64,000 nucleotides of DNA from the NCBI GenBank assembly GCA_004124295.1, contig SCKI01000001.1, forward strand, positions 558,001 to 622,000, read 5' to 3'. The DNA comes from Fidelibacterota bacterium. Its GTDB lineage: Bacteria > Fidelibacterota > Marinisomatia > SCGC-AAA003-L08 > TS1B11. The position numbers and the translations under genes were made by a program. Shown piece after piece: positions 46,939 through 54,909 of the stretch (its first letter is position 1; every line of letters begins with the position of its first letter). The notes beneath the pieces are model-generated. The model did no database searches. It saw nothing but the letters and a program-made list of their open reading frames with translations, and was not told where the DNA came from.

Positions 46939-47598
46939 TTACTGGTGCTGTGCGTCGATGGCCCGGGAAAGGCTCTAGGGCAGCTCCACGTTCCGTAGCA
47001 CTACCCCGTCGATAATGATGCCGTGGGGTAGGGTGGCATTCTGGAGCTGTTCGCGGATCATTACCGAAACTGAGTCGCGCATCTCCGTGCTGGTGTAGAA
47101 TGCCTTGGCCTCGAACTGGGCCGCCACGCCCCGTACTACCGACAGGAAGTTAGGGATCAGAATCCTTATAATGTACAGATTGCCAGGGCCGATGGTCCGC
47201 AGCACCTCCGGCGCTCGGGCAGGATCGAGGCGGAAAAACACCGACATCTCCAGCGAGATGGGGGTCCCATCCTGGCTGGCGATATTGATGATTTCCCGAC
47301 GTTCCCGCATTCTGATACTCATCATCACGACATCGGCTAAGGGATTGCGGATATTGATACCCTCCATGAGGGGCTCCGGGCGCACCATGCCGAATATCTT
47401 CACTACCCCCACAGAACCGGCCTCAATGAGGGAGATGGTCTGGAGTGATGCCATGATGGCTGCCACCAGGGCAACGAGCTGCAGGGTGCCGGGACCAATG
47501 CTTAGCGTTACCAAATGCCCTTTCATGCCCCGGCGGCGCATCTGACTTGATACGAAAATGGCGAAGAAGGCGAGAAGAATAAACAGTACGAAACGCAT
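46939..47598 (-). pseudogene. Truncated SPFH/prohibitin paralogue
   Basis: Starts at the ATG at 47598 (MRFVLF), with an identical opening to the intact copy; a longer frame to 47727 runs into the intergenic region. The reading frame matches the intact paralogue up to LRNVELP (residue 207), where a TAG (46977-46975) stands in place of an arginine codon; the following codons still read SLSRAIDAQHQ before a TAA, corresponding to DLSQAIEEK of the intact protein. The coiled-coil C-terminus is lost. The SPFH domain itself is intact, so a short protein could still be made; degeneration is more likely. Confidence 0.75.
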
Positions 47599-47636
47599 GG
47601 CGTCATTTCCTGAGAGTGGGTTCACCCGCCGATGAT

Positions 47637-47701
47637 ATCTGGGGGCAAAGCTAGCCTCGCCAGGAGCCGATATCGAATCTTTTTGCGGATGGACAATCCG
47701 T
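47637..47701 (-). promoter_or_regulatory. Conserved 65-base upstream block (copy of the truncated paralogue)
   Basis: Second copy of the block described at 46854-46918, at the same distance before the truncated paralogue's start (47598). Both palindromes are retained. Confidence 0.5.
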
Positions 47702-47786
47702 AGCAATGCGAAATCAGTCACCACCATTTGCCGCCGAGCCTGTTAACTTTTGACCTGAAAATGAGCGACCTATAACAAGCAGCGAG

Positions 47787-49190
47787 TTGAGTTCCCCTCC
47801 TTCCGATACGCCCCATTTTGACCTGCTGGTGATCGGCGCAGGTCCCGGCGGCATGGCCGCAGCCACCCGTGGCGCCATGAAGGGGCTCAAGGTCGGTCTG
47901 GTGAACGGCCAGCGCCTGTGGGGCAACGGCATACACGGGGCCTATAAATCGAAGGGGATGTACGAGCTGGCCAAGGACCACATGGTGGCCACCAAGCCGG
48001 GCCGGGGCTATATGCCTGCTCCGGGGGAGATCGATTTCAGTCAGGTGCAATCCCATCTGGTGACCGGAGCGGCGGAGCTTGAATCGCTCTATGCCGGGCA
48101 GCTGATCATGCTGGGCATCACCGAGATCAAGGGGCTGGCGAGTTTTGTTGACACGCACACCCTCAGCATCGAGGGCCAGCAGTTCAGCGCCGATAATATC
48201 ATCATCGCCACCGGTACCCGCCCCAGGTGGCTGCCGAATATTGAGCAAGACCACAACCGCATCATGACCAGCGACGAGATCGTTACCCTGTACAAGCGCC
48301 CGAAGAGCCTGCTGATTCTCGGCGCCGGTGTCATTGGCTGCGAATTTGCCTCCATCTTCAACACTTTCGGCAGCCGGGTGGTACTCCTCGATTCACGGGA
48401 GAAAATCCTCAGCCACGAGGATGACGACCTGGGCGAATTTCTGACCACCAACTTCACCGCCAACGGAATCGAGGTGGTCCAATCGGCGCAGATGGAATCC
48501 ATGCGCACGGAGGGCCAGGAGGTGCTGACCACCCTCGCCGACGGCACCGAGTTCCGCACCGCGGCAGCCCTGGTGTCAGTGGGAAGAGTCCCCTCTACTT
48601 CGGCGCTGGGGCTGGAGGATATCGGCATAGTCACGACCCCCCAGGGATTTATCGTGATCAATGACTATTGCCAGACCAACCTGGAGAATGTCTATGCCGT
48701 GGGTGACGTGGGACAGCGGCCCTCTGCCCTGGACCTCAGCCTGGTGCACGTGGCCGAAGCGGAAGGCCATCAGGCCCTGGCCCATATTCTCGGGGGAGAT
48801 GTGCCGGAGCCGATGAATCATATCCCCTTTATCATCTTTACCATCCCCCTCCTAGCCGGCGCCGGGGAGAATGAAAAGACGGCCCGGGAAGAGTACGGTG
48901 AAGTGCGCATCGCCCGGCTGAACAATGTCCGCAACCATCGGGCCCATGCCATGCGCTCCTATGCCGGCTTCGTGAAGCTGATTGTCGGACCCGAGGGCGA
49001 CGACCGGATTCTCGGTGTGCGGGCTTGCGGGCCCCAGGCCGACAGCCTCATCGGCGAGGTCTCCCTCTGCATCCAGAATGGGCTGCCCTACACCTACCTC
49101 ATGGATGCCGTCCACGCCCACCCGTCTCTATCGGAAAGCCTGCACAACGCCGCCCGGATGCTGGCCGGCCTCTATCCCATCCACGACTAG
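47787..49190 (+). CDS. Lpd-like pyridine nucleotide-disulfide oxidoreductase without the redox disulfide
   Basis: 467 residues from a TTG start at 47787 (no better start is in frame, and no strong ribosome binding site is seen). FAD motif GAGPGG at 17-22; NAD motif LILGAGVIGCEFASIF; second FAD block NVYAVGDV; C-terminal HAHPSLSE retains the His-Glu pair. At the place of the active-site GGTCLNVGCIPSK the protein reads LWGNGIHGAYKSK (44-56): both cysteines are absent (N47 and A52), while SK is kept. It cannot act as a classical dihydrolipoyl dehydrogenase; an NAD(P)H oxidase, transhydrogenase-like or quinone reductase role is possible. Confidence 0.88.
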   Translation: MSSPPSDTPHFDLLVIGAGPGGMAAATRGAMKGLKVGLVNGQRLWGNGIHGAYKSKGMYELAKDHMVATKPGRGYMPAPGEIDFSQVQSHLVTGAAELESLYAGQLIMLGITEIKGLASFVDTHTLSIEGQQFSADNIIIATGTRPRWLPNIEQDHNRIMTSDEIVTLYKRPKSLLILGAGVIGCEFASIFNTFGSRVVLLDSREKILSHEDDDLGEFLTTNFTANGIEVVQSAQMESMRTEGQEVLTTLADGTEFRTAAALVSVGRVPSTSALGLEDIGIVTTPQGFIVINDYCQTNLENVYAVGDVGQRPSALDLSLVHVAEAEGHQALAHILGGDVPEPMNHIPFIIFTIPLLAGAGENEKTAREEYGEVRIARLNNVRNHRAHAMRSYAGFVKLIVGPEGDDRILGVRACGPQADSLIGEVSLCIQNGLPYTYLMDAVHAHPSLSESLHNAARMLAGLYPIHD

Positions 49191-49401
49191 CTCAGCAAGA
49201 CCCCTCACCGGCCACTGCCAACGGCTACGGTTTTTAGCCGTGAGCGGTGAGCGGTCAGCCGTCAGCCCCTCCTTCATCCTTCGGCCCTTCGGCGAATTCA
49301 GGGCAGGCAGGCTCATCTTTCGACAGGCTCAGGATGACGTTATTATCTTATATTCCCTCTGTTATTATTTACTCTCCGCGCCCTCCGTCTCTCCCTGGTT
49401 G
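49191..49401. repeat. Intergenic dispersed repeats
   Basis: Carries GTGAGCGGTCAGCCGTCAGC (about 49243-49265), the CCTTCGGCGAATTCAGGGCA family copy (about 49286-49306) and TTTCGACAGGCTCAGGATGA (49318-49337). Bases 49325-49401 look like a degenerate half-copy of the 106-base repeat that follows. No gene. Confidence 0.5.
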
Positions 49402-49622
49402 ATCTTTTTCTTCAATTATCAATTATCATTTTGCAATTCATCCGCTAGGCTCAGGATGACGTTGATGCTCTAGTACTTTTTCCATCACCTCCGTGCCTCC
49501 GTGGTTAATCTTTTTCTTCAATTATCAATTATCATTTTGCAATTCATCCGCTAGACTCAGGATGACGTTGATGCTCTAGTACTTTTTCTATCCCCTCCGT
49601 GCCCTCTGTGCCTCCGTAGTTG
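49402..49622. repeat. Tandem direct repeat, ~106-base unit
   Basis: Two nearly identical copies, 49402-49507 and 49508-49622 (the second with a 9-base extra near its end). Each runs from TCTTTTTCTTCAATTATC through CATCCGCTAG and GATGACGTTGATGCTCTAG to CCTCCGTGCC. Degenerate pieces flank both sides (49325-49401 and from 49623). No spacers or dyad structure, so not a CRISPR array. Confidence 0.7.
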
Positions 49623-49679
49623 ATTTTCCTCTTCAATTCTTCATTTTGCATTTTACATTTTACATTTTTACTTAACCCT

Positions 49680-50261
49680 TCATCCTTCATCCTTCCCCAG
49701 GCCCCAGCGCCGGGCCAGCTCGAAGCCGACGACGCCGAAAGCCGTGGCGACGTTCAGGCTCTGCTTGACTCCCATCATCGGCACTTGCAGGCAGAGGTCG
49801 GCCGCCGCCACCAGTTCATCGCTGACCCCCTGCACTTCGTTGCCCACCACAAAGCAGACCGGAAAGCGCAGGTCTGCGTCCCAGATGTCCACCGCATCGG
49901 TGGTCTGCTCCAGCACGGCAATCTGCATGCCCTGATCCTGCAGGCTGCGGGCCAGCGCCGGAGCGTCGGCCTGTTTCTCCCAGGGCACCGAATGCTCGGC
50001 GCCGAGAGCCGTTTTGGTGATCATCTTGTGGGGCGGGAAGGCGCTGTAGCCGCAGATGTAGAGCCGGGAGAGGTGCAGGGCGTCGGCGGTGCGGAACATG
50101 CTGCCCACGTTGTAGGCCGAGCGGATGTTCTCCAGAATGGCGTAGATGGGCCGGCGGGGGGTGTCCCGGACGGTGTCCAGTGATGGCCGGGCCGACTTGA
50201 GTTCCAGGTCGGTGAGCTTGCGGCGGTCAGGCCGGTCATCTGCAGATGGGTCAGGTGGCAT
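49680..50261 (-). CDS. TrmH/SpoU family RNA methyltransferase
   Basis: 193 residues of the SPOUT class, methylating tRNA or rRNA (usually 2'-O-ribose) with SAM. All three motifs are present: motif 1 LENIRSAYNVGSMFRTADA, motif 2 CFVVGNEVQGVSDE, motif 3 VPMMGVKQSLNVATAFG. The target nucleotide cannot be named. Divergent from the dehydrogenase gene at 50607. Confidence 0.9.
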   Translation of the reverse strand: MPPDPSADDRPDRRKLTDLELKSARPSLDTVRDTPRRPIYAILENIRSAYNVGSMFRTADALHLSRLYICGYSAFPPHKMITKTALGAEHSVPWEKQADAPALARSLQDQGMQIAVLEQTTDAVDIWDADLRFPVCFVVGNEVQGVSDELVAAADLCLQVPMMGVKQSLNVATAFGVVGFELARRWGLGKDEG

Positions 50262-50606
50262 GGAGGAAAATTAGGGCGCGGCAGACGCCTGATGAACCGG
50301 CAAAACAAAATTAACCCCCGCAGGATGTCCGATTTGTCACACCCATGGAATATATATGTCATTATATTGTCAGCGGAAATGTAGGTTGGACGCCTGGTCA
50401 CCGGGCCGGTTCAACAGAGGGCCGCTGAAATGATTGCTGAGTATACGAATAGAAACCCTGTGACTTATCATCGGCTTGTGTTCAACTTCGCTTGTTGCTT
50501 GTGAAAAGATTATCGAAATCGATCATCATATATGCTGCGGTTGCAGGCCAGGAGCTGGCCTCATGCGGAGGCCTCCCGGCAGCACCGGGGCGGAGGCGCT
50601 AATGCA
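50262..50606. other. Divergent intergenic region
   Basis: 345 bases, AT-richer, between the rRNA/tRNA methyltransferase and dehydrogenase starts. Possible promoter elements on each strand (TTGTCACACCC with ATATATATG near 50335-50360; TTGCTTGTGAAAAG near 50491). A dyad ATCGAAATCGAT lies at about 50510-50525. GGAGG at 50592-50596 serves the next gene. Confidence 0.4.
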
Positions 50607-51752
50607 ATGAAAGTACTTATCCTTGGTGGTGGCATGATAGGGGGCACCATCGGCCGTGATCTGGCCAAAGATAGCGACGTGGAGGTTATCCTGGCCGATG
50701 CCGATGCCGCGATTCTGGAACCCCACAACCATGCCTCCGACCTGACCACCCGGGTGCTGGATGTCACCGATACGGCCGCCCTCAGCGCCGCAGCCGGGGA
50801 AGCCGACCTGGTGGTCGGGGCCGTGCCGGGCCACCTGGGCTACCGGGCCGTCGAGACCGTCATCAAGGCCGGTAAGCCGATTGTCGATATTTCCTTTATG
50901 CCGGAGGATCCCTTTGACCTGCATGATCTGGCGACCGCTCAGGGGGTCACTGCCATTGTCGATGCCGGCGTTTCACCGGGGCTGGGCAATCTCATTGTCG
51001 GGCGGTTTTACGAGGAATACGAGGAGGTGGACCGGTTCACCTGTTTTGTCGGCGGACTGCCGGAGGAACGGCACTGGCCGTTCGAGTATCAGTCGGTCTT
51101 CTCGCCGGTGGACGTTATCGAGGAGTACACCCGTCCGGCGCGGATGAAATCGGGGGGACGAATCGTCAGCCGGCCGCCCCTGTCGGACCTGGAGATGGTC
51201 GATTTTCCCCTGGTCGGCACCCTGGAGGCCTTCGCCAGCGACGGCTTGCGCACCCTGCTGACCACTTTGCCCATACCCTACATGAAGGAAAAAACCCTGC
51301 GCTACCCCGGCCACGCCGACCGGATACGGATGCTGCTGGAAGTGGGCTTCTTCGCGGAAGACCCGGTGGAGGTTGACGGCGTCATGGTTTCCCCCCGGGC
51401 CCTGACCTCAAAACTGCTGTTCGATGCCTGGTCCCCCAAAGGCGAAGGCCGGGACCTGGTGGTGATGCGGGTACTCATCGAAGGCCGCCTGGGAGGCCAT
51501 TATGTCAATACCACGGTGGACCTGTATGACGCCTATGATTCTGCCACCGCCACCACGGCCATGGCCCGTGCGACCGGATACACCTGTGCCGCCGTAGCCC
51601 GGCTGGTGCTCCAGGGCACATACACGGAGCCGGGGATTCATCCGCTGGAACATGTAGGGGCCAGCAAGGAAGCCTATTACCATGTCTTGCAGGACTTGGG
51701 CAGCAGAGAGGTCTTCCTGCAGATTCAGCAGGAGATAATGCCGGAAACCTAG
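50607..51752 (+). CDS. Saccharopine dehydrogenase-like NAD(P)-dependent enzyme
   Basis: 381 residues from the ATG at 50607, ten bases after GGAGG; a longer frame to 50532 is not family-like. The Rossmann motif is GGGMIGGTIGRDL at the N-terminus; later segments (GKPIVDISFMPEDPFDLHDL, DAGVSPGLGNLIVG) are typical of saccharopine/lysine dehydrogenase-type proteins. Probably amino-acid oxidation (lysine degradation), not proven. Its TAG stop shares a CTAG with the convergent PPIase gene stop. Confidence 0.88.
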   Translation: MKVLILGGGMIGGTIGRDLAKDSDVEVILADADAAILEPHNHASDLTTRVLDVTDTAALSAAAGEADLVVGAVPGHLGYRAVETVIKAGKPIVDISFMPEDPFDLHDLATAQGVTAIVDAGVSPGLGNLIVGRFYEEYEEVDRFTCFVGGLPEERHWPFEYQSVFSPVDVIEEYTRPARMKSGGRIVSRPPLSDLEMVDFPLVGTLEAFASDGLRTLLTTLPIPYMKEKTLRYPGHADRIRMLLEVGFFAEDPVEVDGVMVSPRALTSKLLFDAWSPKGEGRDLVVMRVLIEGRLGGHYVNTTVDLYDAYDSATATTAMARATGYTCAAVARLVLQGTYTEPGIHPLEHVGASKEAYYHVLQDLGSREVFLQIQQEIMPET

Positions 51753-53479
51753 GGGAGTTGGTCCGGGTCGCTGCTGGCCAGCGGCGCCAGCCCCTGTTCC
51801 GGCCAGTTAAGCTGCATCAGTTGGGCCGTGTCAACGATGGTGGGGTTGAACCGCAAGCCCTCGGACGCCAGCCAACTGTCGAGGGTGCTGTCCCGATAGG
51901 TCTGCTGCCAGCGTTCCCGCAGCCGGGGCAGCAGTTCGGCCTGCTCAAGCCACCGGGCCGGCCGGCTGCCCCAGATTCTGGCAATGAAATAAAGATCGCC
52001 GACGCTTTCCGGCCCCACAAGGGCGCCTGCCGGGGCTGAGAGGAGCGAGTCGGCCAGGTCACCATACAGGGCAGCCGGTATCCAACCCAGCCGCCCTTTC
52101 GGCTGTCGGGTCCATTCGCGGATAGTGTATTCAGCGGCCAGCAGCGCCAGGCTCCCGCCCTGCAGAAGGCGTCTCCCCAAGTCGCCGGCCAGAAGACTGT
52201 CGGCCACCACAATTTCTTCCAGATCGACCATAGCCGGTTGATAATAGCGGGCCGAATCGGCAGACCAGAGTTGCAGCAGGGTATCATCGGCGGGCAGTCC
52301 CTGGGAGAGAATCCTGTCCGTGATCCTGCGCTGAACGGCCCGGTCAATGGCATCGGCCGCCGCAGCTTCCGCAGCCATCAGCCAGTGCTCTCCTTCCGGC
52401 AGCGATTCTACCAGTGACATGAGCCGGTCCATCATCAACAGTTCCCTGAGCAGTTCCTGGGCAGCCGGGAGCCGCACTGGCGCCAGATCGGCATCGGGTG
52501 GCAGGAAAGCCAAATGGTCGATGACCCAGCGCAATGTGACCGGTGTGCCGTTGAGGGAGAACAGGCTCCTGCGGATCAATTTTGGATCCAGGGCCAGGAT
52601 GGCAGCCTCGGGATCGGGCTGGGCCAGCAGCCTGTGTTTGACCACTTTCCGCAGGACGGATTTGCGCCACTTCAGATTCTGCTGGGCCACCCACAGGTGC
52701 AGCTCGCGGTACACCCGCGCCAGGTCGACCTGCTCCCCGATCTGCTCCCTGATGATCTGTTGCCGTTTGATGCGCTCGAAATGGCCGTGGTCGGGGCTGA
52801 AATTTCTCCCCAACAGGTGGATAATGGCAAAGCCCCTGGTGGTCCGTACGGGACTGGAGAAGGCGCCGACGTTGAGGTCGTAGGCTGCCCGGGCATAGGC
52901 GGGATCGAGCTGCCGGGGGTAGGTCCAGCCCATATGCCAGGGCCTGTCCAGCAGGCCGGCCGGGGCGGAGTAGCGCAGCGCCAGGTTCTCGAACCGGATG
53001 CCGGCCTGAAGCTGCCCAAGAACCTGGAGGGCCGTGACGCTGTCAGGCAGATGAATGGCCCGCGTATGCAGGGCCGTTTCGTTGAAGCGATAGGTCTCTT
53101 CCAGTGCCGCCGGTGTGTCGGAGACCCGCTCCAGGAAGAGCCGCCGGCCAACCTGGTCAGCCAGCATATCGCGCCAGGTGTGGAAAGCCATCAAGCGGAT
53201 GTCCGGGTCGTTGGCCAGACCGGCCGCATGGCCGTAGCGGACAAAATGGTTTACCCGCCATAGATGCTGCAGATAAAGCAGCCGCGTGGTCAAATCGTCC
53301 CGGCGGCCGCTGGCCTCCAGGAAAGGGGGGTAACCGGCGATGAATTCCGTGGCGGTCAGGCTATCGCCATTGGTCATAGCCAGGGGCCGGTCCTGCCCGG
53401 TCAGGGCCGCTGCCAGTGTCAGGACGGCAGCCAGCACAAGACCGGTAATCTGCCGGCGGTTATAGTTCAATGGCGCCAT
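51749..53479 (-). CDS. Exported peptidyl-prolyl isomerase with two parvulin-like domains
   Basis: 576 residues from the ATG at 53479 with a signal peptide (ITGLVLAAVLTLAAALTG). Two parvulin-like segments are seen, at about 140-235 (FENLALRYSAPAGLLDRPWH, VGAFSSPVRTTRGFAIIHLLG) and 425-520 (EYTIREWTRQPKGRLGWIP, YFIARIWG), flanked by SurA-type helical parts. A periplasmic chaperone for outer-membrane proteins. A few parvulin positions are non-standard, so activity is uncertain. Confidence 0.82.
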   Translation of the reverse strand: MAPLNYNRRQITGLVLAAVLTLAAALTGQDRPLAMTNGDSLTATEFIAGYPPFLEASGRRDDLTTRLLYLQHLWRVNHFVRYGHAAGLANDPDIRLMAFHTWRDMLADQVGRRLFLERVSDTPAALEETYRFNETALHTRAIHLPDSVTALQVLGQLQAGIRFENLALRYSAPAGLLDRPWHMGWTYPRQLDPAYARAAYDLNVGAFSSPVRTTRGFAIIHLLGRNFSPDHGHFERIKRQQIIREQIGEQVDLARVYRELHLWVAQQNLKWRKSVLRKVVKHRLLAQPDPEAAILALDPKLIRRSLFSLNGTPVTLRWVIDHLAFLPPDADLAPVRLPAAQELLRELLMMDRLMSLVESLPEGEHWLMAAEAAAADAIDRAVQRRITDRILSQGLPADDTLLQLWSADSARYYQPAMVDLEEIVVADSLLAGDLGRRLLQGGSLALLAAEYTIREWTRQPKGRLGWIPAALYGDLADSLLSAPAGALVGPESVGDLYFIARIWGSRPARWLEQAELLPRLRERWQQTYRDSTLDSWLASEGLRFNPTIVDTAQLMQLNWPEQGLAPLASSDPDQLP

Positions 53480-53577
53480 TGGTACCGGCACTCCTCTCGA
53501 CCGATGATGTAAATTGCCGCCCAAGGTAGAGCGGCCACGACGGCGGAGTAAACCTTTTTAAGGCACGGGAGAGAGCA

Positions 53578-54330
53578 ATGGCACTGTTGCGAACCGAATC
53601 GGTGGACGGCCTGCTGATCGTGCGGCAGGAAGATGGCCGGGCCAATACGATCGGCGCAGCCTGGCTCAACGCCATCGAAGGGCTGCTGGACGCGCTCGGT
53701 GACAGCCGGGGGCTGGTGATCTCCGGCAGCGGCAGATTCTTCAGCACCGGCCTGGACCTGGTGGAGGTCCATGCCCTGGACCGGGCCGCGATGACAGCCT
53801 TCATTAACCGGTTCGACGATCTGCTCCTGCGCCTGATGACCCTGCCGATGCCGACGGTGGCAGCCATCAATGGCCATGCGGTGGCCGGGGGACTGCTGGT
53901 GGCCTTGGCCTGCGATGTCCGGCTGGCGGCGGCGGGGGACTACCGGATCGGCATCAATACGCTGGCCCTGGGCATCCCTTTGCCGATGGTGGGGCTGCTG
54001 GCAGTCAAGCGGGCCATAGCGCCGGACAAGCAGCACCGGGTGCTGGCGGAAGGGGTCATGCTGGACCCGCAGGCGGCGGCGGAGCTGGGGCTGGCCCGGC
54101 TGGCGAAAGGGGACCTCATCGAGGAGGCGGTGGCGACAGTGCTGCACCTCTCCCGGTCCCCAGGCGCCTATGCCCTGCTGAAGCAGCATCTGCTGGACCC
54201 GCACCTGGAATACCTGGCGGACCACCGGAAAGCTGTAAACGACGACTTTATCGAGGCCTGGTTCACGACCGAGGCCATCCGCCGCCGGGAGGATGCCCTG
54301 GAGGAGCTGGGCAATAACGATGTGGAGTGA
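53578..54330 (+). CDS. Enoyl-CoA hydratase/isomerase family protein
   Basis: 250 residues of the crotonase fold. The oxyanion-hole segments are GSGRFFSTGLDLVEV and INGHAVAGGLLVALACDVRLA. The two catalytic glutamates of classical enoyl-CoA hydratase are not obvious; this resembles the short, unusual crotonase paralogues of FCB bacteria, so substrate and reaction are uncertain. GGGAGAG precedes the ATG. Fits with the acyl-CoA dehydrogenase and EtfAB/EMO elsewhere in the window. Confidence 0.85.
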   Translation: MALLRTESVDGLLIVRQEDGRANTIGAAWLNAIEGLLDALGDSRGLVISGSGRFFSTGLDLVEVHALDRAAMTAFINRFDDLLLRLMTLPMPTVAAINGHAVAGGLLVALACDVRLAAAGDYRIGINTLALGIPLPMVGLLAVKRAIAPDKQHRVLAEGVMLDPQAAAELGLARLAKGDLIEEAVATVLHLSRSPGAYALLKQHLLDPHLEYLADHRKAVNDDFIEAWFTTEAIRRREDALEELGNNDVE

Positions 54331-54370
54331 GCCGCAAGGGCCCGCCGGGAAAGCCGTAACTTCCCCCCGA

Positions 54371-54444
54371 GCCCCGGTAGCTCAGCTGGATAGAGCAACG
54401 GCCTTCTAAGCCGTAGGTCATCGGTTCGACTCCGATCCGGGGTA
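54371..54444 (+). tRNA. tRNA-Arg (TCT anticodon)
   Basis: Cloverleaf read by eye: acceptor GCCCCGG pairs with CCGGGGT (54437-54443, first pair G-U), D-arm GTAGCTCAGCTGG, anticodon stem ACGGC/GCCGT around loop CTTCTAA (anticodon TCT), T-arm ATCGG-TTCGACT-CCGAT. Discriminator A at 54444; CCA is not encoded. Its 3' half is duplicated twice downstream (see 55559 and 57275). Confidence 0.95.
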
Positions 54445-54445
54445 C

Positions 54446-54511
54446 ACTTCGACAGGCTCAGCGCAGGCTCAGAGGCGCAGTCAGCAATCAGCCGTCAGCG
54501 ATCAGTTATCA
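54446..54511. repeat. Dispersed intergenic repeats beside tRNA-Arg
   Basis: CTTCGACAGGCTCAGCGCAG (54448 onward) is a member of the family seen at 49318, followed by GCCGTCAGCGATCAGTTATC at 54491-54510. The second element also follows the tRNA fragments at 55665 and 57380. Confidence 0.6.
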
Positions 54512-54539
54512 GGAATCAGCAGAACCAGGGTTCGAACCG

Positions 54540-54662
54540 GAAACGATTACCATCACGCAGCAAACGGCCAGCATTGAGGGTGAGAACCACCAGGTACTTG
54601 TGTTCTCTTGGCTGGATGCGCAAGGTGAGCCAGTGCATCAGGCAGTGGATATTTCTGATTAG
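54540..54662 (+). pseudogene. Gene remnant, copy 1 of a duplicated module
   Basis: An open frame reading ETITITQQTASIEGENHQ then VLVFSWLDAQGEPVHQAVDI ends at a TAG. The same module with ETITITLQTASIDGEDRQ and VLVFSWLGAQGEPVHQA is at 57472-57717. Differences fall mainly at third codon positions, indicating that the module was once protein-coding. No start or identifiable family. It follows the tRNA-Arg gene. Confidence 0.55.
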
Positions 54663-54700
54663 GGAGTGTGCCTAGTACGGTACTGACAGATATTGGCGCG

Positions 54701-54740
54701 AACAAAGGGCTGCATTTACCTGCAGCCCTTTGTTGTTAAG
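54701..54740. terminator. Strong hairpin, probably a (bidirectional) terminator
   Basis: A perfect 14-bp stem (AACAAAGGGCTGCA, 54701-54714, with TGCAGCCCTTTGTT, 54721-54734) around a six-base loop, followed by a T-rich tail GTTAAG; A-rich on the other side, so it can work in both directions. It lies between the tRNA-side remnant and the membrane protein gene. Confidence 0.7.
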
Positions 54741-54909
54741 AGGTTCTCCAGTTCTATTCTGTATATTCTACGTATAAAACAGGCGGTACATTCTGACGGA
54801 TTACACTTGACAATACGCTAAGAAGATAATACTTTTTGTTGTTCGTCTGCTGTTTAATGTCAGACGGACAATGAGCAAGAAATTGGAAGGAAACAACAAG
54901 GAGTAAAGA

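Noticed and set aside
46975-46977. TAG in the truncated SPFH gene as a pyrrolysine codon
   Set aside because: The frame meets a TAA 11 codons later and the coiled-coil part is missing anyway, so read-through would not restore a protein.
49402-49622. Tandem repeats as a CRISPR array
   Set aside because: Units are about 106 bases without unique spacers, only two full copies, and no cas genes in view.
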